A stretch of DNA of 64,000 nucleotides from Pseudomonas thivervalensis. GTDB lineage: Bacteria > Pseudomonadota > Gammaproteobacteria > Pseudomonadales > Pseudomonadaceae. The stretch's first letter is position 1; every line of letters begins with the position of its first letter. A model generated the notes under the pieces. It ran no database searches, was not told the DNA's origin, and saw only the letters and a list, made by a program, of their open reading frames with translations. This document shows positions 17,010 to 26,548 of this stretch, piece after piece. A program made the position numbers and the translations under genes. Location: positions 248,001-312,000 of the forward strand of contig NZ_LHVE01000009.1 of NCBI RefSeq assembly GCF_001269655.1. Reading direction: 5' to 3'.

Positions 17010-17858
17010 ATGAAACTATTGCGCTACGGCGAAAAAGGTTCGGAAAAGCCCGGGCTGTTGGACAACAACAATCAGATCCGCGATCTCTCGGGCCATGTGC
17101 CGGACATCGCCGGGCAGGCCCTCGGCCCGGACAGCCTGGCAGCGCTCGCCGCCCTCGACCCGCGCAGCCTGCCGCTGGTTGGCGGCCAGCCGCGCATCGG
17201 CGCCTGTGTCGGCCAGGTCGGCAAATTTATCTGCATCGGTCTGAACTACGCCGATCATGCGGCCGAGTCGAACATGGAAGTGCCGAAAGAGCCGATCATC
17301 TTCAACAAATGGACCAGTGCCATCTGCGGGCCGAACGACGACATCCAGATTCCCCGTGGCTCGCTCAAGACCGACTGGGAAGTCGAACTGGGTGTGGTCA
17401 TCGGTAAAGGCGGGCGCTACATCGACGAAGCCAATGCCATGGAGCATGTCGCCGGTTATTGCGTCATCAACGATGTGTCCGAGCGCGAGTGGCAACTGGA
17501 GCGAGGCGGCACCTGGGACAAGGGCAAGGGCTTCGACACCTTCGGCCCTCTAGGACCGTGGCTGGTGACCCGGGACGAAATCGCCGATCCGCATGCGCTG
17601 GACCTGTGGCTGGAGGTCGATGGACACCGCTATCAAAGCGGCAATACCCGAACGCTGATCTTCAGCGTGCCGCAACTGATTGCCTACCTGAGCCGCTGCA
17701 TGAGCCTGCAACCGGGGGATGTGATCTCCACCGGCACGCCGCCTGGCGTCGGCCTGGGCATCAAGCCCAACCCGGTGTTCCTGCGCCCGGGCCAGACCAT
17801 GCGCCTGGGTATCGAGGGCTTGGGCGAACAGCGTCAGGTCACGGTGCAGGCGGACTGA
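17010..17858 (+). CDS. Short FAH-family hydrolase, 2,4-diketo-3-deoxy-L-fuconate hydrolase-like
   Basis: 282-residue FAH-superfamily enzyme. The family core is seen as I-G-L-N-Y-A-D-H-A-A-E (77-87), metal ligands Glu124 and Glu126 in W-E-V-E-L, Asp155 in I-N-D-V-S-E-R-E, and the C-terminal G-D-V-I-S-T-G-T-P-P-G-V. The last motif is usual in ureidoglycolate lyase-annotated and diketo-deoxy-fuconate hydrolases. Paired with the preceding dehydrogenase, it likely yields pyruvate and a hydroxy acid. Confidence 0.88.
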   Translation: MKLLRYGEKGSEKPGLLDNNNQIRDLSGHVPDIAGQALGPDSLAALAALDPRSLPLVGGQPRIGACVGQVGKFICIGLNYADHAAESNMEVPKEPIIFNKWTSAICGPNDDIQIPRGSLKTDWEVELGVVIGKGGRYIDEANAMEHVAGYCVINDVSEREWQLERGGTWDKGKGFDTFGPLGPWLVTRDEIADPHALDLWLEVDGHRYQSGNTRTLIFSVPQLIAYLSRCMSLQPGDVISTGTPPGVGLGIKPNPVFLRPGQTMRLGIEGLGEQRQVTVQAD

Positions 17859-17871
17859 TCAGTGGGCTCGC

Positions 17872-18111
17872 TGCCGTCATCGCGAGCAAGCTCGCTCCCA
17901 CAGAAAGACTCCGGATGGACGCGGATATTGTCTGTGCTGAGGATCAACTGTGGGAGCGGGCTTGCTCGCGAAGGCGGCGTCACAGTCAATAAAGATGTTG
18001 AATGTGCTGGCCTCTTCGCGAGCAAGCCCGCTCCCACAGGGCCCTACGGGGCACATGAATTCTGTGCCTGTCGAAGATCAACTGTGGGAGCGAGCTTGCT
18101 CGCGATAGCGG
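17872..18111. repeat. Two REPINs (four REP copies) between convergent operons
   Basis: REP copies at about 17872-17902, 17948-17978, 18012-18039 and 18082-18111 alternate in orientation, with cores of the CGCGAGCAAGCTCGCTCCCA type or GCAAGCCCGCTCCC variants. They fill the gap between the FAH-family gene and the RND pump, both reading into it. Confidence 0.9.
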
Positions 18112-18126
18112 TGGTCCGGCCTGGCC

Positions 18127-21100
18127 TCACTTGGAATCAACACGCCTGACCCGCTTCATCACCACCACGAAAAACACCGGGACAAACACCACCGCCAGCG
18201 TGGCGGTGATCATCCCGCCAATTACCCCGGTGCCGATGGCTTGCTGGCTAGCCGAACTTGCACCACTGGCAATCGCCAGCGGGACAACGCCCAGGATGAA
18301 CGCCAGCGAGGTCATGATGATCGGTCGCAGGCGCAGGCGCGCGGCCTGGAGCGTGGCGTCGATCAGGTCGTGGCCGTCGTCGTACAGGCTCTTGGCGAAC
18401 TCGATGATCAGGATCGCGTTTTTCGCCGACAGGCCGATGATGGTGATCAGGCCGATCTTGAAAAACACATCGTTGGGCATGCCGCGCAACGACACGGCCA
18501 ATACCGCGCCGAGCACACCCAGCGGCACCACCAGCAGCACCGAGGTCGGGATCGACCAGCTCTCGTACAACGCCGCCAGGCACAGGAACACCACCAGCAA
18601 CGACAGGCCCAACAGGATCGGTGCCTGGCTGCCGGACAAGCGTTCCTGCAAGGACAATCCGGTCCATTCCTGGCCCAGGCCTGTCGGCCCCTGGGCCACC
18701 AGCCGTTCGATTTCGGCCATGGCTTGCCCGGTGCTATAGCCCGGTGCCGGTTCGCCGGAAATACTTACCGCCGGATAACCGTTGTAGCGGGTCAGTTGCG
18801 CCGGCCCCTGGGTCCAGCGAGCCTGGACGAACGCCGACAACGGGACCATTTTCCCGCTGCTGTTGCGCACGTGAATCTTCAACAAATCCTCGACCTGGCT
18901 GCGCTGGTCGCCCTCGGCCTGGACCACCACCCGCTGCATCCGCCCCTGGTTGGGGAAGTCGTTGATGTAGGCCGACCCCACCGCCGTGGACAACACGCCG
19001 CCGACGTCGGCAAAGGAAATGCCCAGGGCATTGGCCTGCTTGCGGTCGACTTCCAGTTGCACCTGCGGTGCCTCCGCCAACGCGCTTTCGCGGACATTGA
19101 TCAGCATCGGGCTTTTTTCGGCGGCGGCGAGCAATTCGCTGCGGGCCTGCATCAAAGTGGCGTGGCCGAGGCCGCCCCGGTCCTGCAAGCGGAACTCGAA
19201 ACCGCTGGAGGTGCCCAGGCCATCCACGGGCGGCGGCAGCACCGAGAACGCCATGGCGTCCTTGATTGCACTGAAGGCCTGGTTGGCACGATCAGCGATG
19301 GACGCGGCTGAATCATCGCCACCGCGCTGGGACCAATCCTTGAGGGTGGTGAAGGCCAGGGCCGCGTTCTGCCCGCTGCCGGAGAAGCTGAAACCGAGGA
19401 TGACCGTGCTGTCGCCGACCCCCGGCTCACCGGCGTTATGGGCTTCGATCTGCTCCACCACCTGCACCGTCCGATTTTTGCTGGCGCCCGGTGGCAGTTG
19501 GATGTCGGTGATGGTGTAACCCTGGTCTTCCACCGGCAGGAACGAGGAGGGCAGGCGACTGAATAGCAGGCCCATGCCCACCAGCAGCACGCCGTAGATC
19601 AGCAGGTAACGGCCGCTGCGTTTCAGCGCGTAGGCCACCCACCCTTGATAGCGGTCGCCGAATCGGTCGAAGCCACGGTTGAACATGCCGAAGAAACCGC
19701 CTTTGGCGTGGTGATCATCTTGGGCGATCGGCTTGAGCAAGGTCGCGCAAAGTGCCGGGGTCAAGGTCAGGGCGAGAAACGCCGAGAACAGGATCGACGT
19801 CGCCATCGACAGCGAGAACTGTTGATAAATCACCCCCACCGAGCCCTGCATGAACGCCATCGGAATGAACACCGCCACCAGCACCAGGGTAATGCCGATG
19901 ATCGCCCCGGTGATCTGCCCCATGGCCTTGCGCGTAGCCTCCTTGGGCGACAAGCCTTCCTGGGCCATGATTCGCTCGACGTTCTCCACCACCACGATGG
20001 CATCGTCCACCAGGATGCCGATGGCCAGCACCATGCCGAACATGGTCAGCACGTTGATCGAGAACCCCAGGGCCAGCATCGTCGCGAAGGTGCCCATCAA
20101 CGCCACCGGCACCACCAAGGTCGGGATCAGGGTGTAGCGGATGTTCTGCAGGAACAGGAACATCACCGCGAACACCAGCAGCATCGCTTCGCCGAGGGTA
20201 TAGATCACTTTGGTGATCGAGACTTTGACGAACGGCGAGGTGTCGTAGGGGATCTTGTATTCCACGCCGGCCGGGAAGTAGCGCGACAGCTCATCCATCT
20301 TGTTGCGCACCAGGGTCGCGGTGTTCAGCGCGTTGGCGCCCGGTGACAGCTGCACCGCCACCGCCGTGGACGGCTTACCGTTCAGACGCGTGGAAAACTG
20401 GTATTCCTGGCTGCCGATTTCCACCCGGGCCACGTCGGCGATGCGCACCGTCGAGCCATCGGGGTTGGCCTTGAGCACGATGTCGGCGAACTCCTGCGGG
20501 GTGTTGAGCTGGCCTTTGACGACGATGGTCGCGGTGATTTCCTGGGTGCTGCGGCTGGGTAAATCCCCCAGGCTGCCGGCCGACACCTGGGCGTTCTGCG
20601 CCACGATGGCGGCGTTGACGTCAGCCGGGGTCAGGTTGAAACCGACGAGTTTCTGCGGGTCGATCCAGATCCGCATGGCCCGCTCGGCGCCGTACAGCTG
20701 GGCCTTGCCGACACCGTCCAGGCGCTTGATCTCGTTCATCACGTTGCGCGCCAGGTAGTCGCTTAGGGCCACGTCGTCGAGTTTGCCATCGTTGGAGGTG
20801 AGGGTGATCAGCAGCAGGAAGCCGGCGGAGACTTTGTCCACCTGCAAGCCTTGCTGCGTGACCGCTTGCGGCAGGCGCGACTCCACCGCCTTGAGGCGGT
20901 TCTGCACGTCGACCTGGGCCAGTTCCGGGTTGGTGCCGGGTTGGAAGGTCGCGGTGATGGTGGCGCTGCCCAGGCTGCTTTGGGATTCGAAATACAGCAG
21001 GTTGTCGGCGCCGTTGAGTTCTTCCTCGATCAGGCTGACCACGCTTTCGTCCACGGTTTGCGCCGACGCGCCCGGGTACACGGTGTAGATCTCGATTTGT

Positions 21101-21222
21101 GGCGGGGCCACGACCGGGTATTGCGCCACCGGCAACTGTGGAATGGCCAGGACACCGGACAACAGGATGAACAAAGCGACGACCCAGGCGAACACCGGAC
21201 GGTCGATGAAAAATTGCGGCAT
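18127..21222 (-). CDS. RND efflux pump, inner-membrane subunit (HAE1 / AcrB-MexB type)
   Basis: 1031-residue proton-driven multidrug efflux transporter. It begins M-P-Q-F-F-I-D-R-P-V-F-A-W, the usual start of HAE1 pumps. The conserved transmembrane helix 4 segment G-I-L-V-D-D-A-I-V-V-V-E-N-V-E-R carries the paired aspartates of the proton relay, and two large periplasmic porter domains are present. The upstream gene encodes its adaptor, 3 bases away. No outer-membrane channel or local regulator gene is adjacent, so it probably shares an OprM-like channel encoded elsewhere. Confidence 0.95.
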   Translation of the reverse strand: MPQFFIDRPVFAWVVALFILLSGVLAIPQLPVAQYPVVAPPQIEIYTVYPGASAQTVDESVVSLIEEELNGADNLLYFESQSSLGSATITATFQPGTNPELAQVDVQNRLKAVESRLPQAVTQQGLQVDKVSAGFLLLITLTSNDGKLDDVALSDYLARNVMNEIKRLDGVGKAQLYGAERAMRIWIDPQKLVGFNLTPADVNAAIVAQNAQVSAGSLGDLPSRSTQEITATIVVKGQLNTPQEFADIVLKANPDGSTVRIADVARVEIGSQEYQFSTRLNGKPSTAVAVQLSPGANALNTATLVRNKMDELSRYFPAGVEYKIPYDTSPFVKVSITKVIYTLGEAMLLVFAVMFLFLQNIRYTLIPTLVVPVALMGTFATMLALGFSINVLTMFGMVLAIGILVDDAIVVVENVERIMAQEGLSPKEATRKAMGQITGAIIGITLVLVAVFIPMAFMQGSVGVIYQQFSLSMATSILFSAFLALTLTPALCATLLKPIAQDDHHAKGGFFGMFNRGFDRFGDRYQGWVAYALKRSGRYLLIYGVLLVGMGLLFSRLPSSFLPVEDQGYTITDIQLPPGASKNRTVQVVEQIEAHNAGEPGVGDSTVILGFSFSGSGQNAALAFTTLKDWSQRGGDDSAASIADRANQAFSAIKDAMAFSVLPPPVDGLGTSSGFEFRLQDRGGLGHATLMQARSELLAAAEKSPMLINVRESALAEAPQVQLEVDRKQANALGISFADVGGVLSTAVGSAYINDFPNQGRMQRVVVQAEGDQRSQVEDLLKIHVRNSSGKMVPLSAFVQARWTQGPAQLTRYNGYPAVSISGEPAPGYSTGQAMAEIERLVAQGPTGLGQEWTGLSLQERLSGSQAPILLGLSLLVVFLCLAALYESWSIPTSVLLVVPLGVLGAVLAVSLRGMPNDVFFKIGLITIIGLSAKNAILIIEFAKSLYDDGHDLIDATLQAARLRLRPIIMTSLAFILGVVPLAIASGASSASQQAIGTGVIGGMITATLAVVFVPVFFVVVMKRVRRVDSK

Positions 21223-21225
21223 GGC

Positions 21226-22395
21226 TTAATGTCCTGCCTTTGGCCCGGGAACCTGGGCGAGGGGAAGTGGGGAATCGTCGACCCGGACTTGCTCGCCGGG
21301 GCGGGCGTGTTGCAGGCCTTCGATGACGATGCGGTCGCCGGGTTTCAAACCGTGGGTGACGACCCAGCGATCGTTTTGCGCGGCGCCCAGTTGCACCGGT
21401 TGCTGGCTGACCTTTTGCTCGGCGTCCAGCAGCAACACCTGGGCGACGCCGGCGTTGTCCCGCAGGATCGCCCGTTGCGGCACGGTGATGCCTTGGCTGT
21501 TGACCGCCTGTTCGAGGCGCACGCGGATGAAACTGCCCGGCAGCAGGTCCAGATCCGGGTTGGGGAATTCGCTGCGCAGGGTGATCTGGCCGGTGCTCGG
21601 GTCGACGCTGAGATCGGTGAACAGCAACTTGCCGGGCAACGGGTAAGGGCTGCCGTCGTCCTGGATCAACGTGGCCTTGGCCTGGCCCTGGCCGACCGCT
21701 TGCAATTGCCCTGCGCGAAAGGCCCGGCGCAGCTCGTTGAGCTCGCGGGTCGACTGCGTGAGGTCGGCGTGGATCGGGTCCAGTTGCTGGATCAGCGCCA
21801 ACGGCGTGCTTTCGTTCTGCCCGACCAAGGCGCCTTCCGTCACCAGGGCGCGACCGATGCGTCCGGAAATCGGCGCGGTCACCGTGGCGTACCCCAGATT
21901 CAGTTTCGCCCGTTCCACCGCGGCCTTGCTGGCGGCGACGTCCGCGGCCGTCTGGCGCACGTTGGCCCGGGCGTTGTCGTAGTCCTGGCCACTGATCGCC
22001 TTGTCATCGATCAACTGGGCGTAGCGCTGCGCCTGCAAACGGGCCTGGAACGCATTGGCCTCGGCCTTGCGCAACGTCGCCTCGGCACTGTCCAGGTCGG
22101 CCTTGAACGGCGCCGGATCGATGCGAAACAGCACCTCGCCCTGTTTGACGTCGCGGCCTTCACGAAACACCCGCTGCAAGACCACGCCGGCCACCCGCGC
22201 CCGGACCTCGGCGACCCGTGGCGCGGCGATCCGACCACTCAGCTCGTTGCTGATCGACAATGGCCGGGCCTGGACGGTTTCGACACGCACGCTTGCCAGC
22301 GGGGCCGAGGCTTCGGGGTTCGAGGCGCTGTCACAGCCACTGAGCAGCAGCGCGCCGACCAACAGGCCCAGTGTGACGAAAGGAGTCTTGGACAT
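21226..22395 (-). CDS. RND efflux periplasmic adaptor (membrane fusion protein), lipoprotein
   Basis: 389-residue adaptor linking the RND pump to an outer-membrane channel. The N-terminus is a lipoprotein signal with lipobox L-L-S-G-C (Cys at about residue 21). The biotinyl-lipoyl half-motifs (R-A-R-V-A-G-V-V and T-A-P-I-S-G-R-I-G), an alpha-helical hairpin between them, and a C-terminal beta-barrel domain are present in order. It is first in a two-gene operon with the pump. Confidence 0.93.
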   Translation of the reverse strand: MSKTPFVTLGLLVGALLLSGCDSASNPEASAPLASVRVETVQARPLSISNELSGRIAAPRVAEVRARVAGVVLQRVFREGRDVKQGEVLFRIDPAPFKADLDSAEATLRKAEANAFQARLQAQRYAQLIDDKAISGQDYDNARANVRQTAADVAASKAAVERAKLNLGYATVTAPISGRIGRALVTEGALVGQNESTPLALIQQLDPIHADLTQSTRELNELRRAFRAGQLQAVGQGQAKATLIQDDGSPYPLPGKLLFTDLSVDPSTGQITLRSEFPNPDLDLLPGSFIRVRLEQAVNSQGITVPQRAILRDNAGVAQVLLLDAEQKVSQQPVQLGAAQNDRWVVTHGLKPGDRIVIEGLQHARPGEQVRVDDSPLPLAQVPGPKAGH

Positions 22396-22484
22396 GGTGC
22401 TTCCCCACTATTGAGCCGCCCATGGTAGGGAGCGAGGCCCTCGGCAGGGGTGAAGCTTTGTAGGGGCTCTGTGAAATTGTGTAA

Positions 22485-24536
22485 TCAGGTCCGAAAATGC
22501 CCCACCAACTGCTGCTGATGGTTGGCCATGGCATGCAACGAGTGGCTCGCCTGCGAGGCTTCTTCCATGCGGCGGGTCAAGGTTTCACTGATCCCGCGAA
22601 TGTCGCTGACGCGGTGGCTGATGTCTTCCACGACAGCGCTTTGCTCCAGGGCCGCGCTGGCGATCTGCTGGTTCAGGTGTTCGATCACTTCCACGGCGTC
22701 GGTGATGCGCTGCAGCGCCGCCTGGGTCTTATCGACTTGCACCACACTGTCCCTGGCCAGCTCGCGGCTCGACTGAGTGCTGTGCACGACGTCCTGGCTC
22801 AGTTGCTGCAACGCTTCGATCACCGAGCGTATTTGTTCGACCGAATTCTGCGTATTGCTCGCCAGATGCCGGACTTCGTCGGCCACCACCGCGAAACCAC
22901 GGCCCTGTTCGCCAGCGCGGGCAGCCTCGATGGCGGCATTCAACGCCAGCAGGTTGGTCTGCTGGGCAATGGCGCAGATCACGTCCAGCACCTGGCCGAT
23001 GTGCTGGCTGTTGCCGGCGAGCGCCTGCACTTGTTCGAGGGTGGTGTCCAGGCATCGGTCGAGGCTGTCGATGCGGGTGACCGCGTTGGCGAACAATTCA
23101 CGGCCCGATCGGCTTGCGTTTTCGGCAACGGTGGCGGCATCGGCCGCCTGGTGGGAATGGCGCGCCACTTCCTGGGCGCTGGTACTCATTTCATGCAGGG
23201 CGGTTGCCGCCAGCTCGACTTCCCGATACTGCGTGTGCATGCCCGCGCTGACTTCCCGGGCCACCTGCGCCGAGGTGTCGGCGGTGTTGCGTGTGTCGAG
23301 GGAGGCTTGCTGGATATCGCGGATGATGGGCTGCAATTTATCGAGAAAGCGGTTGAACCCCTGCGCCAGATGGCCCAATTCATCGTGGCGGTCGTTGGGC
23401 AGGCGCTGGGTGAGATCGCCGTCGCCGTCGACAATCGCATCGAGCATCCGTGCCACCTTCAGCAGTGGCCGGGTCACGCCGTAAGCGGTGAGCCAGATGA
23501 GCAACAGGCCCAGGCCGGCAGCCAGCAAACCCAGGCTGAGGTTGAACCAGTTGGCCTGGCGATGCTTGTCGTCCAACTGCGCCTGCATGTCCAGGGCCGG
23601 CGCTTGTACAAGCGCTTCCGGCACGCGTATCTGCAGTTGCCAAGGGGCATTTTCCGGAGCGGTTTGCACGGTTTGCTGCACATCGACAGACGTACCCGCC
23701 ACGGTGCCGCTGTGGCCGGCAATTTGCCCGGATGGAGAAAGAATGTTGATTTCGCTGTGGCCGGGGTACAAGTCGTTGGCAAGGCTGGCGGCGAGTTGCT
23801 GGAGGGTATCGAGGCTGATGTCCATGCCCATCACGCCGATGACGTTGCCCTGGTCCAGCAACGGTACGGAGATGCTGCTCATCAACGTCTTCTGGCCTTC
23901 GACCTCGATCGCGTAGGGCTCCGTCACGCAAGTGCGCCCCTGGGTCTGCGGGCAGACGTACCAGGCGTTGGCCGGCTCGCTGCCCGGTGGTGCGGTGTTG
24001 GCGCTGATCTGGGCTTCGCTGAGCACCTCTTGCACCAGGTGGCCGGGTTGGCTTTGCGACCAGTACAGGGCAAAACGACCTTTTTCATTGCCGGCCAGAT
24101 CGCGTTGGCCAGTGAAACCGGCATCTTCACCGACCAGCGCGTCGGGAAGCAGCACCACGTAGAAGCCGAGGACTTTTTCGCGGTTCTGAAGGGCCTGGCG
24201 GGTCGCGGCGATCAGGTCCCGGCGCAGTTGCCCGGGCGTCAGTCGCCCGTTCCACGCTTGGGTGCGCAGTTGCAGCACCTGTTGGGCAAAACCTTCCCCA
24301 TAGATGGCCGTTTCGCTGAAAAACCGTTCCACCCGCTGACCGTGGGCCAGGGCCTGCGCCTGCAAACCTTCCAGGGCCGAACGCCCCAGCAGTTGACTGC
24401 TTTGCTGCTTGAGCAGCGTCGCGCCTTGCTGGCTCTGATACAGCGAGGCGCCGGTCAATGCGCCGACGACGGCGAGCAGGCATAGGCCACTCAGGAGCGT
24501 GATCCGCCATTGGATAGAGAGACGAGCGAAGAACAT
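22485..24536 (-). CDS. Methyl-accepting chemotaxis protein with dCache-type sensor
   Basis: 683-residue chemoreceptor. An N-terminal membrane helix (about 12-32) is followed by a large periplasmic double-Cache-like domain (about 35-330), a second membrane helix (about 333-355), a HAMP domain, and the signalling domain with the highly conserved hairpin tip ([20 protein letters not shown]). The ligand-binding domain includes M-G-M-D-I-S-L, common in dCache receptors for amino acids and related compounds. It lacks a C-terminal CheR-docking pentapeptide. The ligand cannot be named. Confidence 0.93.
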   Translation of the reverse strand: MFFARLSIQWRITLLSGLCLLAVVGALTGASLYQSQQGATLLKQQSSQLLGRSALEGLQAQALAHGQRVERFFSETAIYGEGFAQQVLQLRTQAWNGRLTPGQLRRDLIAATRQALQNREKVLGFYVVLLPDALVGEDAGFTGQRDLAGNEKGRFALYWSQSQPGHLVQEVLSEAQISANTAPPGSEPANAWYVCPQTQGRTCVTEPYAIEVEGQKTLMSSISVPLLDQGNVIGVMGMDISLDTLQQLAASLANDLYPGHSEINILSPSGQIAGHSGTVAGTSVDVQQTVQTAPENAPWQLQIRVPEALVQAPALDMQAQLDDKHRQANWFNLSLGLLAAGLGLLLIWLTAYGVTRPLLKVARMLDAIVDGDGDLTQRLPNDRHDELGHLAQGFNRFLDKLQPIIRDIQQASLDTRNTADTSAQVAREVSAGMHTQYREVELAATALHEMSTSAQEVARHSHQAADAATVAENASRSGRELFANAVTRIDSLDRCLDTTLEQVQALAGNSQHIGQVLDVICAIAQQTNLLALNAAIEAARAGEQGRGFAVVADEVRHLASNTQNSVEQIRSVIEALQQLSQDVVHSTQSSRELARDSVVQVDKTQAALQRITDAVEVIEHLNQQIASAALEQSAVVEDISHRVSDIRGISETLTRRMEEASQASHSLHAMANHQQQLVGHFRT

Positions 24537-25014
24537 GCTGAAGTTTCCTGCGCTTAGGGATTTTTATTGTTCTGTGCCCAGCACTGTCTGAGCGGTGGGC
24601 GAGGTTATCTTGCGGCAGGCAGCGCCTGCCGGTTATCCCGAATCGGCAGCCGTTGTGCGCCGACAGTGGGCTAATGCGGTTCCGCTAGAAAACGCAGAAC
24701 CCGTGGCGAGGGAGCTTGCTCCCGCTGGGCTGCGCAGCAGGCCCAAAAAAAGAAGGGCCGCTGCGCGACCCAGCGGGAGCAAGCTCCCTCGCCACAGGTT
24801 GTTGTTGGGTCCAGCGACATGGCCAGCGTTCCGGCATTGAGTTGACCTGTTTTGGGGCACGGCTTCGGATGCTGCCGTTTTGGGATAGCGAAGGGTTTTG
24901 GTCAGGGCCTAGCATCGAATCCAGCGTGCAAGCAGAGCAATAAGCTCTTGGAAGTCGGCAAAGCTGGCGTCTGCGATCCAGCAACAACTGCCTCATACAA
25001 TAAGGTCAAGAACA
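24537..25014. other. 478-bp gap between chemoreceptor and APC permease
   Basis: Contains a long REP hairpin (24703-24795) and, to its right, the leader of the permease gene. I see no convincing coding frame; the short open frames are the repeat read through. The right part must hold the permease promoter, but I find no clear -35/-10 pair. Confidence 0.6.
24703..24795. repeat. REPIN of the GTGGCGAGGGAGC type
   Basis: Left arm 24703-24744 starts GTGGCGAGGGAGCTTGCTCC; right arm 24755-24795 is its near-perfect complement ending CTCCCTCGCCAC. The centre is GCCCAAAAAAAGAAGGGC, so the whole could fold as a hairpin with an A/T-rich tip. Confidence 0.9.
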
Positions 25015-26463
25015 ATGAGCGTATCTTTCCCGATCAGCAGCTCGACGGAGTTGAAGCGCGGCGCCTTGGGCGTCGGTTTCATCATCTTCTTTGTGATTTC
25101 GGCGGCGAGCCCCTTGAGTGTCATCGCCGGCGGTTTTCCCATTGGCATCATGCTGGGCAATGGCGCTGGTACGCCGGCGTTGCTGCTCGTGGCGCTGTTG
25201 GTGTTGCTGGCGTTTTCAGCGGGCTACACCGCCATGTCCCGGCACATGACCAACGCCGGTGGTTTCTATGCGTTCACCGCTCGCGGTTTAGGGGGCTTGG
25301 CCGGTGGCGCGGCGGGGGTGTTGGCGATGTTCGCCTACAACATTCTCCAGGTCGGGCTGTATGGCATGTTCGGTGGCGTGGTCAGCGGTACGATGGCCAG
25401 CGTTTTTGGCCTGGATTTGCCGTGGTGGACCTATTCGCTCCTGGCGATGGCCAGCGTTGCGATTCTTGGCTATCGCAAGATCGACCTGTCGGCCCGGGTG
25501 CTGTCGGTGGTGGTCATTGCCGAGTACCTGGCGATCCTGACACTGGATTTCGCCATCCTCAAGACCGGTGGCGACAGTGGCATCAACCTCGATTCGTTCG
25601 ATCGCAGCCAGGTGTTCAGCGGCACGCCGTCCATCGGCTTGCTGTTCTGCTTCGCGGCGTTCATCGGCTTCGAGGCCACCACCATCTACGGCGAGGAGGC
25701 TCGGAACCCACACCGTACGATTCCCATCGCCACCTACAGCTCGGTGCTGTTGATCGGTGGTTTCTATGCCCTGTCGGTCTGGGCGATGGTGATTGGCGTC
25801 GGGGCGGACAAGATCGTGCCGACCTTGCAGGCGCTGCAGGATCCGACCACGTTCATCTACGGCATGTCCGATCACTTTGTCGGCCCGCAACTGACCCAGA
25901 TCATCCGCGTGCTGTTCATGGTCAGCATCTACGCCGGGCTGCTGGCGTTCCACAACGCCGCGGCGCGTTACTTCTATGCCATCGGGCGTGACGGTTTGCT
26001 GCACAGCCGCCTGGGCACCACCCACCGCGTGCACCAGAGCCCGCACATGGGCTCGGTCCTGCAAAGCCTGATCGCGGCGGTGGTGGTGCTGATCTTCGCC
26101 GCCCTGGATGCCGATCCGATCCTGCAATTGTTCGCCTGGTTCTCCAACCTGGCCACGTTGTGCGTGATCCTGCTCATGGCCCTGACCTCGGCGGCGGTAT
26201 TCGTTTACTTCCGCTCGCACCCGGAGTTGAAGCTGGGGCTCTGGCGCGGTCGGATTCTGCCGGGCTTTTCGTGCCTGGCGTTGTTGGCAGTCCTGGCCCT
26301 TGCGGTGATGCATTTCGACGTGCTGACCGGCGCCAGCCAGCTTTTGTCCTATGGCCTTTGCGCGGTCATTCCCGTCGCGCTGATCGTTGGTGTGTTCCTC
26401 GCCGCCCGATTGCGCAAGGCCTCGCCTGAGCGGTTCATGGCGTTGGGCAGCCACAAGCTCTAG
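25015..26463 (+). CDS. APC-family amino acid / amine permease
   Basis: 482-residue 12-helix permease of the amino acid-polyamine-organocation superfamily. The first helix has the A-A-S-P-L-S-V-I-A-G-G-F-P segment that forms the substrate pocket in this family, and helix 6 has G-F-E-A-T-T-I-Y-G-E-E-A-R-N-P. This is the usual pattern of amine or amino acid transporters annotated as APC permeases in pseudomonads. It lies upstream of an aldehyde dehydrogenase and an aminotransferase, so import of an amine whose amino group is removed to an aldehyde is a reasonable guess. Confidence 0.9.
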   Translation: MSVSFPISSSTELKRGALGVGFIIFFVISAASPLSVIAGGFPIGIMLGNGAGTPALLLVALLVLLAFSAGYTAMSRHMTNAGGFYAFTARGLGGLAGGAAGVLAMFAYNILQVGLYGMFGGVVSGTMASVFGLDLPWWTYSLLAMASVAILGYRKIDLSARVLSVVVIAEYLAILTLDFAILKTGGDSGINLDSFDRSQVFSGTPSIGLLFCFAAFIGFEATTIYGEEARNPHRTIPIATYSSVLLIGGFYALSVWAMVIGVGADKIVPTLQALQDPTTFIYGMSDHFVGPQLTQIIRVLFMVSIYAGLLAFHNAAARYFYAIGRDGLLHSRLGTTHRVHQSPHMGSVLQSLIAAVVVLIFAALDADPILQLFAWFSNLATLCVILLMALTSAAVFVYFRSHPELKLGLWRGRILPGFSCLALLAVLALAVMHFDVLTGASQLLSYGLCAVIPVALIVGVFLAARLRKASPERFMALGSHKL

Positions 26464-26503
26464 GGCGCCGCGCGACCACATCAATCTACCCAGAAAATAA
26501 ATC

Positions 26504-26531
26504 CGCTGCCGTTCGGGACGGTCCGGCAGCG
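26504..26531 (+). other. Hairpin between permease and aldehyde dehydrogenase
   Basis: 8-bp inverted repeat CGCTGCCG / CGGCAGCG with a 12-base loop, ending 6 bases before the AAGGAAGG ribosome site of the dehydrogenase. It may modulate expression between the two genes. Confidence 0.4.
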
Positions 26532-26548
26532 CGTGAAAGGAAGGTGTC

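Noticed and set aside
22497..24485. Long plus-strand open frame opposite the chemoreceptor
   Set aside because: Antisense shadow with unnatural composition; the minus-strand chemoreceptor has clear domains.
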